A model generated the notes under the pieces. That model did not search any database. It was not told where the DNA came from and saw only the letters and a list, made by a program, of their open reading frames with translations. Shown in pieces: positions 13,501 through 26,164 of a stretch of DNA of 64,000 nucleotides (positions are counted from its first letter, which is position 1; every line of letters begins with the position of its first letter). The DNA is from Charina bottae (Eukaryota; Chordata; Lepidosauria; Squamata; Charinaidae). The position numbers were made by a program, and so were the translations under genes. The stretch is taken from positions 12,170,501-12,234,500 of the forward strand of contig JALMGJ010000006.1 in NCBI GenBank assembly GCA_023362775.1, read 5' to 3'.

Positions 13501-16500
13501 GTTTGCAATTGGCTACAACACACTGACACAGGTCAGTTAAAGATATGGCAGCTGCAGTTACACAACTGTGAACTAGGTCAGTTAAAACTTTAGTTTTTTG
13601 GGGTGTTTTAGCATGTTATCTAAATCCAGTCTGTTGGCTGAGTTTATGGCTCAACCTATCGAGCAAAGTCAGAAAATGGGTTAACTTAGTAACTTGGTTA
13701 AACATGTGGAAGGAACCCAGCTAGTGGCTGAGTTGACATAACATATTGTGTTTAAATAAGTACAGTGTATTGCAGTTTAGTGTGACAGTTTATCCAACTC
13801 CAGAGAGACGGCTCACTATCTTTCTGAATAATAGGTTACATCCTCTTGCTATCAGTTTCTCCTAATGTTGAGCTAACATGGACCCTCATCACAGTCATCC
13901 AGAACAAAGACCAATGAATTGAAAATGACAAAATGTGCATTGTGTTGTCACAACACCAAATTTAGCCTTTCATACTTGCATCCTGATGTCAGGTGCATGT
14001 ATGTAAGCAGTGTGGTCTGCGTCATGACGTTGAAATGCATGGTTTCTCATCTACCCCTCCTTGTCCTACACCCCAGATACTGATGACCCTCATTCTTCTT
14101 CATTCTTGTTCTGGATTGCTAATTCTGTAAATATACCTTCAGAAGAAGAAATAATTCAGTAAATATTTAACATAAGGTAGAACCAAAAAGTCAAATACAT
14201 CCGAGCAGTAAGCATCAATAATTTCCTTTTCATAGACAGATACACCTACATCCTACCAGAAGCATCCAATGCAAGTCATGATGATATAACTCATCCTGAT
14301 GTCATTGTGTGCAAAAGATGCAAAATTACATACTTTGTGTTCTTCACACTTGTTCTCTGTGGTCATCCCCCATTAAAACATGTTAGTCTCTTGCAGGACC
14401 ACTGTTATGTCCATCTTCATGGATTGTGAGTTTGCTCCACTGAATTCCATTGCATAGATGAATGAATCCATGACACTGTGAATTTCTCTACTAAAGCTTT
14501 CACACCTACACCCCTGCCCATGCAGAAGGAATGAACACACCTTATTGCTAGTTTATACATTTTATTTTGACTCTGCAGGTACCAATATGAGAACACTGTT
14601 TCCTCTTCTGAAAATGCTTCTTCAAGTATGGCTGTTTGCCTTGCAAATCAAAGTGAAATTTTCAAATCTGCCAAACTACCTTCAAAAGGTAAGGCCCCCC
14701 TTTTGATATATGATGCGTTACATTTATTTATTTATTCATCACATTTATATCACCACCCATCTCCCCCACAAGGAGGGACCCTGGGGAGATGGGCAGTGAT
14801 ATAAATGTGACATTTAGCTTCTTCTACACTGCATCCCTGTCTCAGTGGTGGAAGGAGGTTGCAGCAACTAAAGCCTGTACAATATTCTGACCGATAATTA
14901 ACATTAGGCTAGTCAACTTTGACAGAGGTTTATCATTAGGGTTCCTGGATCGTTTGTGACATCACATCGAGTAAGCCAATAGCAGCCAGAATATTGATAA
15001 CCTATTCCCTTGTACCAAGAACAGGGAAAGTACAATGTACTGTGGAAACAGCTGTGCTGGTTTTCACTTATCCGTGGTCAGGCGCACATAATTTTCCTTG
15101 CTGATACACACATATTTCATTACCAATCAGTGAAAATCATCGAAAGTTTTGCTTCTGTGAACATCCTCCTCGTGCAGTTTTTGGTTGATGGTTTCTGCTT
15201 ATTCTTGTTCTTTTTAGAATGTGAAAAACAAGATGGATCTTTGATGTGGGTATCTGTGTTGGTAGGAAACATCATTCGAGGAGTAGGTGAAACTCCCATC
15301 ACACCCTTAGGCATCTCCTATGTAGAAGATTTTGCAAGAGCAGAAAATTCTCCATTCTACATAGGTAAACCTGCAAATGCCCAAACGTAATATTTTGTTT
15401 AAACCTTTTTGTTAAAGGCTTTTATTATAAACGAGGAGGAAGAAGCTTATATTGCGGAATCACAACTCCCAGCAGCTTCAGCCAATGAAGGATGCTGGGA
15501 GTTGTACTTCAGCTACATCCCTTGAGGGAGTTGGGCGGTGAGAAATCGAATAAATACATACATACATACATACATACATACATACAGTACATACATACAT
15601 CCGAAGTAACACATTTCCAGTGCAATCACAGTGCTCAGAAGGAAATCTTATTTATGTATACAGGTAGTCCTCAAGTTATGACGGCAATTGGGACTGGAAT
15701 TTCTGTCACTAAGTGATGTGGTCGTAAAGCGCAATGTCATGTGACCACATCGCTTAGCAACAGCAGTCCTGGCAATCCCCGTTGCTGTTGTTAAGCGAGG
15801 ATTGTGGGTCATTAAGCAGGACCTCATGTGACCATGACTTGCAACTTCCTGCCCGCTTCCAACAATGGGGAAGCCAGCAGGAAGACCCGGTCATGACAAG
15901 CCTTTCCTTAGGCAGCTCGCAAGCAGGCCGGTGGATGGGTGAGTGCTATGGAGTATGTGTGTGTGTGTGTGGATAGGTGCTGTGGCCTGGCGCAAGTGCG
16001 GGCGGGGGGGGTGCTACAGCCTGACGCAAGTGCAGCCAGGTGGGCAGCTGTCCACCTGCCGGGGGCCCGCACTCACCCTGCTGCCCAGGGACTCCTCGGG
16101 AGAAAAAGTGGTGGGAGCTGGAGTGACTTACCGGAGCGACTTGCGACCTCCTGCCAGCTTCCCCATTGACTTTGCTTGTGGGAAGGTTGCAAATGGTGAC
16201 CATGTGATGTGGCTCTCTGCAACATTGTAATTGTGAGCTGGGCAAACGAGTGCCCAGAGAGCGATCACGTGACTGCGGAGATGCTGCAATGGCCGCAACC
16301 TCGAGGATCAGTCATAAGTTCATTTTTTCAGCGCCACTGTAACTTTAAATGATCACTGAACGAATGGACGTAACTCGAGGACTACCTGTAATCACATCTA
16401 TGTATTTCCAGAATCCAATATCCTATATGTAACCCAGTCCGCCACTAACCCAGTTGAATATCTACTGGTGCTCCGAGCAGCACACAATTACCTGAGGTGT

Positions 16501-19500
16501 CTGTAGAATCCAAATATTTTGTTAGAATGCTGAAATGTGTGTTCTGACATTGCAATGCAAGCTCTGCTCCTTATGTACATGTATGCAATGTTAGGGCTTG
16601 CATTACTAACCCATTTGACTTTGTGGAGCCTGCTTTTCTGTAGGCACGGGTTGGCCCCTGCAACCAATCGGCATTAGATGGGGAGGTATTCTGTGCTTGG
16701 TAGTGAAATCTATAATGGGAAGTCCTGCTGTTTTAGCCCTTTTTTAAATCTACAGTTCTTTTATTACTGAGTCAGCTCAGTCCCCATAGTTTGGGGTGTT
16801 CTGGGGGAGAAGTTAAAAAAGTGAAAATGACAGTTGTGACTGTGCAATTGAAGCCCCCCTCCCTTTTTTTTAACATGACACCGATGACCCTGCATAGAGT
16901 TGGCTTAACCATGTGCAAAAATCAGCCTGTCAGGCTGAATTTAACTCCCCTTGGGTTTAGTTGGCTGGGTCAGCCCCTCTTTCATGTTCCCATAACGTAA
17001 TGACCCACTTCACTTATATGGTGGGACCTGTGTTCAATGTCCTTTTGCCATTTTAACTACGGATCTCCACGAACTGTAGCAAAATTTTGTATATGATGAT
17101 TGCATACAGATTTCGAGCCCCATCTGGGAGTGCCTTCTTCTAAGGTTGAAGACAGCAAGACAAACCAGTATTGGAACAGAAATAACCTGAAATAACACAT
17201 TAACCACTTTAATATGTTTTAATCTTTCCTACTCCTTTAGGCTGTCTACAGATAGCAACTGTACTAGGTCCTTTGTTTGGTTTAATGATCGGCTCCTACT
17301 GTGCCCAGTTATATGTGGATATTGGATTCATAAACCTGGGTAAGACAATTACAGCGAACAAAATCTGTAACCATTGCCATTTATGTGCTTTTTAGTTTGA
17401 CTTTTATTATAGTAGACAGAAATGTATAGAATAGTAGGAGGAAGGGGATAATTAAATAAGTGTTATCTTTTTTTGGGGGGGAAGTTGTTTAGGAGGTTTA
17501 TATGGATTATTTTTCTTTATTTTAATATAAGGGGAGGGAGTAACTGTACTTAGTGATTTTTATAATGTGCTAAAGGGGAATGATTTATAGAAATAATGTG
17601 GTTTTGGTTTAATATAGAGTAAGAGATTGATTATGGAAAATTTTTGTATATCTTTGCTTGCTGTTAAAAGTCAGAAGTCACATCTTTCTGTAATTTAAAA
17701 AAAATTATCTTGTGTTTTCACACCTTTTTAGTTTTTCTTCTCTTTTTTTGTAGTTTTTTGTTTTTTTGCAGCTTTTATCTTTGTCTTGAAACTTAATAAA
17801 ATTCTTATAAAAAAACCCTAAAATCTGTAACCATTAATCCCCAGAAAAATTAATTCCATGCATGTTGTTCTGAATTTTCGAACTTTGTTACTGCCTAGTA
17901 TCAGTTGTTACAGTGACTATTTTCACTTTGCTTTGTCATTAATGGAAATGTAGTGGCCTGTTTATTAAGGTAAACATGGCTCATCGTGGATCCATCACTG
18001 ACCTTGCACACTGACGTCAAGCCACTGAAAATCAGTGACAAAATGGCTGAATTTTGGTGGTGTATTTCCCTCTTTGTATTTAAAATTCTGCTCCCATTCC
18101 TACCCCTTAAGTTGCCTACAAGCTGAAAATGAATTCAAATCACTGCTATTTTAGTCATCTTTTTGTATGTGGGGGAATTTAGGGTGGGCAGAAGCACGAG
18201 GTTTATGGGAAGCAAACTTTAAGATTCCTTTCTTCAAACTGCTAAAAAACAGGGCAGAGATTTTGCTCCCCTTGTGGGGATGTTATTGCATGTCCAGCAG
18301 GCCTTCTGCAGCCCACCAAAAGGTTTGGGAGCTAAATTGCAGCTCCAGAATCCTCAAAGGTTGCATTTTCCTACGTCAAAGCATGATCTGAAAGTGCAGT
18401 TCCCTAAACAGGGTTTGGATTGTATTGGCACTTGGGTGAGAAATAATTTGGGATCCCTGTGTATTCCTCCTTCAGTTTCATAAGGGAAAAAAGTGTGAGT
18501 TGGCAACCCATTATCCCATATTATTATAGTCCATCACATCATCTCCCCCCTTCAGAGACACATTCCATCACAGCACCCCACCCAACCCCTGAGACTAACC
18601 AATGACTCCTAATCTCTATTTCTCACCAGAGGAGGTGACGATAAGCCTCACGGATGCTCGCTGGGTCGGGGCTTGGTGGCTGGGGGTCCTAGTATGTGCT
18701 GTTGTGAATCTCCTCGTGGCAGTCCCATTCTGCTTTTTGCCCAAGACCCTGATAAAAGAAGGGGAGGAAAACAACACTGATGTAACAGCCAAAAGAAACA
18801 AATCACTCTTGCAAGCAGGAAACACTGGCCAGGCCAAAATGAAATTGCGTGAAATTACCAAGGGTGAGGACAAAAAAAAATTAATACTCTTATTCTTAAA
18901 GTTCCAGGCAATAACAAATATGTTACAGTGGACCAAGACTTTTTTGTTTTGTTTTGAACTGAAGATGGGGGGCTTCCTTTGATTGAAACTCTTCAAAGGG
19001 GAGTTATCTGCCAGGAATGCTACAGCTGGAAAGATTTCAATCCTGGTTAGTTACCTTAAGTGCTAGATGGCTACTGTGGGTTGAGACATCTGTCAGAACC
19101 CACTCCCAGCCTAGGAAACAGCTTCCCCAGCTGGAAGAACTGGCAGGCAAGGGAGGAAAAGTGGTTTTTGTACTTCCCTACATGAGATGCCTGGGAGAGA
19201 ACCAGCTCTACTCTTATGCTTCGTGGCACAACCCTCCTTTCCTTCTCACAGCTGTTTTTAACATGGGTTGCCTGTTTCCACTGCTGGTCAACCCGTTTTC
19301 AAAAGCAGCCTGAACAGCTGTGGTCAGGCACAGGTAGGGGGCTGTTCCATGGAGCAACAGGGTGAAGAACGGACTCTCTTCCATTTGAGCCCCCACCTTC
19401 TTCCCCCTGCCCCAGCTGCCCTTCAGACTGATCCAGTCTTCAAGATGGAGATCAGCTTGGAGACCTGGTGTGCACAGGGAGAGTGCAAGATCTGGAAGAA

Positions 19501-22500
19501 CAGGACTCTTCCACTAACGAAGCAGAATGGTCCTGGAGAACAGTGTCCAGTGACTTGAGGAGAAGCTGCATGTCCATACCAGTCTAAAGTACTGTAAGCA
19601 ATAGGTTTGATCCCAACCCCTAGGGGTTACTTGATAGCACCTCCAACACAGTGGGGAAGGGGATTAGATTGTAGGCTTGGTAAACCTGCTGCAGCTTGGC
19701 TGCTTAATAAAACAATACTTTAATACCAGAACTAATTTTAAGATGCTTTAGGTGTAGGTTAGGGAAAGGCTGAAGGCAATATCAATGTAATATAGCAGAA
19801 AAAAGAGGTTGTGGAGCATGTCCATGCCACGGTTAGGTACAAATGGGAAAGGCCCACAGTCCTGCACAAGTCTTTTCATATAGAGAAGCTGCTTCCCATT
19901 CAGGAGAGAAGGAGAATTGACCCGTCCTGTGTTAATTTGTACTCAAGCTTGAAATCAGTGGAAAATTGATCCATATACTGTAAGCACAAGGAAGGGAAAG
20001 TGGATGTCCCCCAAGCATAACTTCCATTGGAACTAAAGACTGCAAAGAAGCTGAGATACTTTTCTGTGGTTTGGTTTCCAGATTTCGTCCCCTACCTGAA
20101 AAATCTCTTTCACAATCAGGTTTACATGCTTTTCCTTTGTGTCACTGTGATCCAATTCAGTGCTTGGATTGGGATGATTACTTTTATGCCAAAGTACCTG
20201 GAGCAGCAGTATGGAATATCTGCATCTGATGCCATTTTCTTCATAGGTAACCTTAATATATGTGTGTGAGAATGGATGTGACTGAGTGTGAGTGTAAACA
20301 TCGGCAACAACAAAAATGGAGACAAGGTCTTGAGGGATCAAAAACCCGATTTCTCTCTCTCTTATTGTAGGTGTATACAATTTACCAATTATATGTGCTG
20401 GATATTTTTTTGGAGGCCTGATGATGAAAAGGTTTAAGATAAGCACATATCAAGCTGCCCACATCGGTTTTTGGAGTTCCTTGATTGAGTATCTCATCTA
20501 CTTTTCTGCTTTTTCCATGGTCTGCAAGAACTCTTCTGTTGCTGGTTTAACTGTCTCTTATGAAGGGTACATACCTGATCCAACCCTTGTTCCAGGTTGC
20601 TTCATAGGACCAAACAGTGTCCACATTTGGGGTTATCAGCCAATAACAATTTGTTTCATTCATGAATTTGAAAGGGCTCAATCTGTGTCTCCCTCATTTA
20701 TTCAATCTGTTTGCTTTTTGCATGAAAATGAAGATGAAGAAGGCCATCACAAAAAAAGTTTCCATGTTACTGTCAAGAAAACTACAAGAATATATCCCTA
20801 ACTTGATTGATTATTTGCCATCAAGTTGTGTTGACTCTTAACCAAGCTTAACTCAAAAGAGACATTAGCTTTATTCTTGTACATGTCCATGTGAAAACAA
20901 ACAAAAATTTTATTTATAATGCTTCCCCTACTGGAGCACAGTCTAACTGGATGTGATAAATTGATTTGCTGATTTGATTAATCAATTTCACACTGCAGTT
21001 CTTTGAATTGTCATCCAATTGGTTTGATGCAGTGAAGCAAGATTGCCATTTCCAAGAGGTCTTGAGATTCCTTCTCTTCCATTGCATGCATGCTCTGTTC
21101 AACTTTCTGAATGTTTTTCAGGATAGATGAACTCTCCTACACAGACTCATATTTGTATGCTGACTGTAACCGCCAATGCAATTGCTCCACTAAAGTTTGG
21201 GACCCTGTTTGCGGGGAGAATGGAATTACGTATGTTTCATCATGTCTTGCTGGATGTGGCGTATCAAATGGAACTGGGAAAAATACAGTAAGGCATATAA
21301 TAGATTTCAGGCAGCCGCAATCAACAAAAATGGCTGTAGCTTGGCAGTAGTGCCCTTGCTTTGGATACGCAAGGTGCTAGATACAGTTCGTGGTGACTCT
21401 AGTTAAAGCTGGGGTGGACAGCCTTCAGAATATTTTTAAAATTCCTTTGGTGCAAACTTCTGATGAACAGCAACAACAAAAGACTCTCAGAGAGAGTAGA
21501 AGTATTGTGTGAGAGAGAAAGAGGGAGGGAATGGAGAAAGAACCAGCTCAGTAGAACAACACTTGTGTTGAAGGAGCAGCACTGGTTGCTGGTAGACTTG
21601 CAGACCCAATTCAAGATGCTAGTAGTAACCTATAAAGTTCTATATGGATTGGGTCCTGGTTACCATCTGCTGCTGCCCTACATGGCCTAGTCAGGAGGGG
21701 ATGCTACTGGTGCCCATCCCTGGAAAACTGATGGGTGGGGGTCCTAGAAGATGGACTTCTCAGTAGCAGCTCCATCACCCTGCCATAGTTTAAGCCCTAA
21801 AGTCACTTTACCCCTTAGCTTTTTATCCTTTGGAAGAATGGTGAAAATAGTCCTCTTTCATAGGACTTTTGGAGAGAAAGACCATTAGTAGATGACTGGG
21901 ATAGGTAAATGGATATTAATATATTGTATAATGATGTTTAAATGTTTTCAGCATTGTAAGCCCCATAGAGTCAGGTGAGTAGGTTGCATGCAAATTATTG
22001 CAATAAATACATGAATGAAGGAGGAAAAGGGGTGAATAAGAGATAGGAAGGAGGGTAACCCCTTCTAGTGGGATAGACAATTTGGTACACGCAGATGTCT
22101 TAGATTTCATTTTCCATCGGCTTTAGCCAGCATAGCTGATCACAAGGAACTGTGGGAATTGTAGTTCTAAGCATGTGAAGGACCCCTGCTTGACTACTCC
22201 TGATTTATTGTTTTTGCTTAATTAAACGTATTAAGCAAATAGACAAACTGAGATAGAAGACAGCCCGGAAGACCTACAACAGCCAATGAGATAGAAGAGT
22301 TTCCCTTGGTAGAAAGGGATAAATATAGGAGTCACTGGGAAAACAATGAAATGATGCATTGCCAGACTTACTTAGAACCCCCCCCCCCCACAAAGCTGAT
22401 TATGTTGTCCTTGTACAGTTACTTATCCCAAGGACTCTTTAGAGTTTATTATGGAATATATACAGGAGTATGGTTCGATGTCAGGATATTAGACAAATAA

Positions 22501-25500
22501 GGATAAAACTCAAATGCTGACATGGAACATGAAAGAGGAAAAGCAAAATTTGTACCAAATAACAAGGTTTAACACCATGCTAAAAAGGTTAAATAGACGA
22601 GAATGTACTTGACATAAAACAATAAATAAAACAATAAACCCAAGATCAAGTAGATTTTTTTTAATGATGGACAAAATTAAAACTGTCTTGGTTTTAAAGG
22701 ATCACAGCCATTAAAAAGAGCATTCTACGTTCTAGTAAATCTGACACAGAATTTAATTCAATTTGGAAACCAGTTTTGGATTCTATTTACAGGCTTGCAC
22801 CACATCTGAAATTTGGGTTTCTCTTAACTTAGTCTTTTATTGCTCAAATAGAAATTACTGTAATTTTTAATCCCCTTCTATGATTTACACTGTGCTGACT
22901 ATTGCTGTTGAGATTGGGTTTTAACAATGACTTGTAGTGTTTAAAATGATATAGTATATTCAGTTACTTGAAACTAAATGAAATATTGGACATTTTAGTC
23001 TAATTCTATAGTGCTGGTAAATTCCTTGTTGATCCACTTTGTGCTTTAATTTTCCTTTTCTTTTTTTTTTTTTTTTTTGCCATTTTCTCCCTTCCCCCCT
23101 TTATTCTTTTTCTTTTCTTTTTCTTAAAAATGCTCAGAATAAAAAAAAAGATCCCAGGGAAAGATAGCTAGATCAGGGAAAGAAATATAGTAATTATTAA
23201 AAATGCTTCAGCTAAGTTTTAAATCAGCAACCTTCTATTTACAAGGCAAGTGATATAACAACCATGCCATTACGGCACTGCTAGTAAATGTTGCCAAAGT
23301 GTCTCAATCCAGACAGGATTTGCTTAAGACATCTTAAGATCAAGCTGGTATGAACACAAGACAGGAACAGCTTAAGAGTGCAGAGCAGATTTGCTCCAAG
23401 TCAGATATTTCATTTCAATATACTAGTATCCAATGTCAACTTACTATAAAATGTGAAACTTTACATTCATAATTTCAAATTTTGAATGTAAAATTTCACA
23501 TTTTTAGCAAGTTAACATTGGATACTAGTGAAATCTAATGTTGACATCTAACAGAATCAGTCCCAGTGGTGGGATAGTGTGCCAAGTCACACATGGCATG
23601 CAATGAGAGCTTCCCAGCAATTCCTTTATCCTCTTGCCTGCTTAATTTGTAGGTGTTTTTGTCTTCTTTGCTCTAATTAAAAGAAGGAAACTCCTGGAAT
23701 CTGCCAGCTACAAAATGCAAGCTGAGTTTGCTAGGACAACGTTGCAAAGCATCGTTTAACATTCTTGAGACTCCAATAGAAGAGATATCTGTAGCTCAGG
23801 GTTGAACTGTGGAGTCCTTGGTGCTCTCTGAGCGTGGCTGTTTGTTTGCAGATGTTTCATTACCCAACTAGGTAACATCATCAGTGCTAGTGAGTGTGGG
23901 GTTTGCTTCCTCTTTATATACAGTAGCTTGTCCTGCCAGGGTTGGTGGGGTGTTGGTGTTCTTGAGTCTATAATACCACCAACAGTCTCCACTGGAAATT
24001 AAGAGCAAGCTACTCACAATACAGCTCTAATTGGTTTCTATTTTGGCAGGTCCTTACAAACTGCTCCTGCATTTCAGCACCAGGATTTCTATTGGGAAAT
24101 GGCTCAGCAATGCCAGGACAGTGCAGCAGAGGGGAGAAATGTGACACGATGCTGCATTATTTCTTAATTTTATCCTTAATCTGCTGTTTAATTTATTCTT
24201 TTGGAGCCATGCCAGGTTACATGGTTCTGATAAGGTAAGAGAAGGGGAAGGGGGGGGCTGTTTAAAAACCTCATCTCCGTTGCTCTGTGCTTGAGTTAGA
24301 AAAATGAATCTGTCTTTTTAGCACATGGGTCAAAGGTATAGTTTAAGGCAGATCTTGGCAAATCAGTGCAAGAATCTGCCAGCTTAGGAGAAAAATGATT
24401 TATGCAAACGATGGAGATTTTGCATGCTCCTGGTTTGACAGTGAGCTTTTCTGCACAGCAGCAGAAAAATGGGAACCAGTAGAAAAGTATGCTGGCTTAA
24501 GGAAGTGTTGTTCACACTTCCAATCTCTATTGTGGCTTATCAGTAAGACGTGGGGCTAAATTGTGCAGGCAACTCTGTTTCTTCAATAGACACCTGGTCC
24601 TGATTCATTTCTCTAAACTGCTCTTGTTATCCAGGTCCCTAAAGCCTGAGGAGAAGTCATTTGGGGTTGGCCTCCACTCCCTGACAGAAAGACTTTTCGG
24701 TAAGAGAGGGTTGTTACTTTAAGCTGCTCTCCACAGAGGAACAGGTAAAAGGAAATCCTACACTTTGGGACTGACTTGTGAAGCAGTCCCTCGGAAAACG
24801 TCTTTTGAGATCACACTTCAACAGGGTCTGTGGAGCACCAGACTGGTGGAATCAGGAGGGAAAGGAATAGGAAAGGCTGGTGAGATCGGACCCACAAAGC
24901 CACACCGTGTCTCCCAGTTTAGCTAAACCTAAGGCATCCATTAGAAAAAGCAAGATGGACCAAGCTTCTGGTCTTCCTGAAATGTGAGGATTGAATTATG
25001 TTACCCAAAGGGACTGGGTAGCCCTTCGGATTCAAAGGAAAGAAGGTCCTTTGGAGCAGGGGCCCTCAACCTGTGGGCCCACTAGTGGGCCATGGCCTGT
25101 TAGGAACTGGGCCGCGGGGCTCCTGCCCGCAAACCCCGCCCCTTCCGCGCGATTGGCTCCCGCCCGCAAACCCCGCCCCCGGTGCTTGTGATTGGCTCCC
25201 CCCCGCAACCCCCCCCGGTGCATGTGATTGGCTCCCGCCCGCAAACCCTGCCCCCCCCCGGTCTGCGGAAATCCCAGAAACCCCGCCCCTGGTCCGCGGA
25301 AATCCCAGAAACCCCCCCCGGGTCCATGGAAAAATCGTCTTTTGAAACTGGTCCCTGGCGCCAAAAAGGTTGGGGACCCCTGCTTTGGAGCACATGAAAG
25401 CATTTAGATAGTATTATGGGCAAACTAAACACATACCCTCCTGGGATTATGCTAAATGATCCTGGAAAAAGTTGCAGCTGTTTTGGGGAGTTGCAGACAG

Positions 25501-26123
25501 GTGCTATGTGAGTAACCCACATGCTCTGAAACATTTGCTCCCTTTGAACCCAAAGCACTGCATAGTCCTGTATCCAATAGTATCCATTATATACTACTGT
25601 CACTTCAAATCCATGTTCCCATGTTGCTGCCTTTTCAACAAGTAAAGGCTTGCTTTATTCTAAAATGATAGTAGATTGTGATCCCAATATACATGGCCTT
25701 TAGAGGAGCAGATTGCAAATGAGTGTTGCCTTCATTAATATATATTAGAAAGCATCCTCTTTGATAATTTTTTGTAGATTGGATGGTAGATAGCAGCACA
25801 GACTACTACCCCATCTATTTTTGTGTGCCTTAAACAAAAAAGAAAGAGCAAGGATTTGCTTTAAGTTCCCATTGTTCTCATAAAACTTAGAACAGTATGA
25901 TATACAGTGTACCTCTTCTATTCCAAGTACAGACTCAGGGCATGGAGTGTTTTATTCTGAGTTCAGAACACTTGAAATATCTGCTGTGAATTTGGAATGT
26001 GTTGATTTGGAGCATTTTGCACATCAGTTTTTGACAGAAAGGAATAAGCCAGTTTCCCCAGAGATCTGAACTGATTAATTGCAGAGCTGCATGCTGCCAT
26101 ACACTACAGATTGACCACACCTT

Positions 26124-26164
<41 letters not shown>

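Noticed and set aside
25032..25603. Open frames rich in Gly/Pro/Arg
   Set aside because: Translation of the tandem CCAAT/GC-box units of a MITE.
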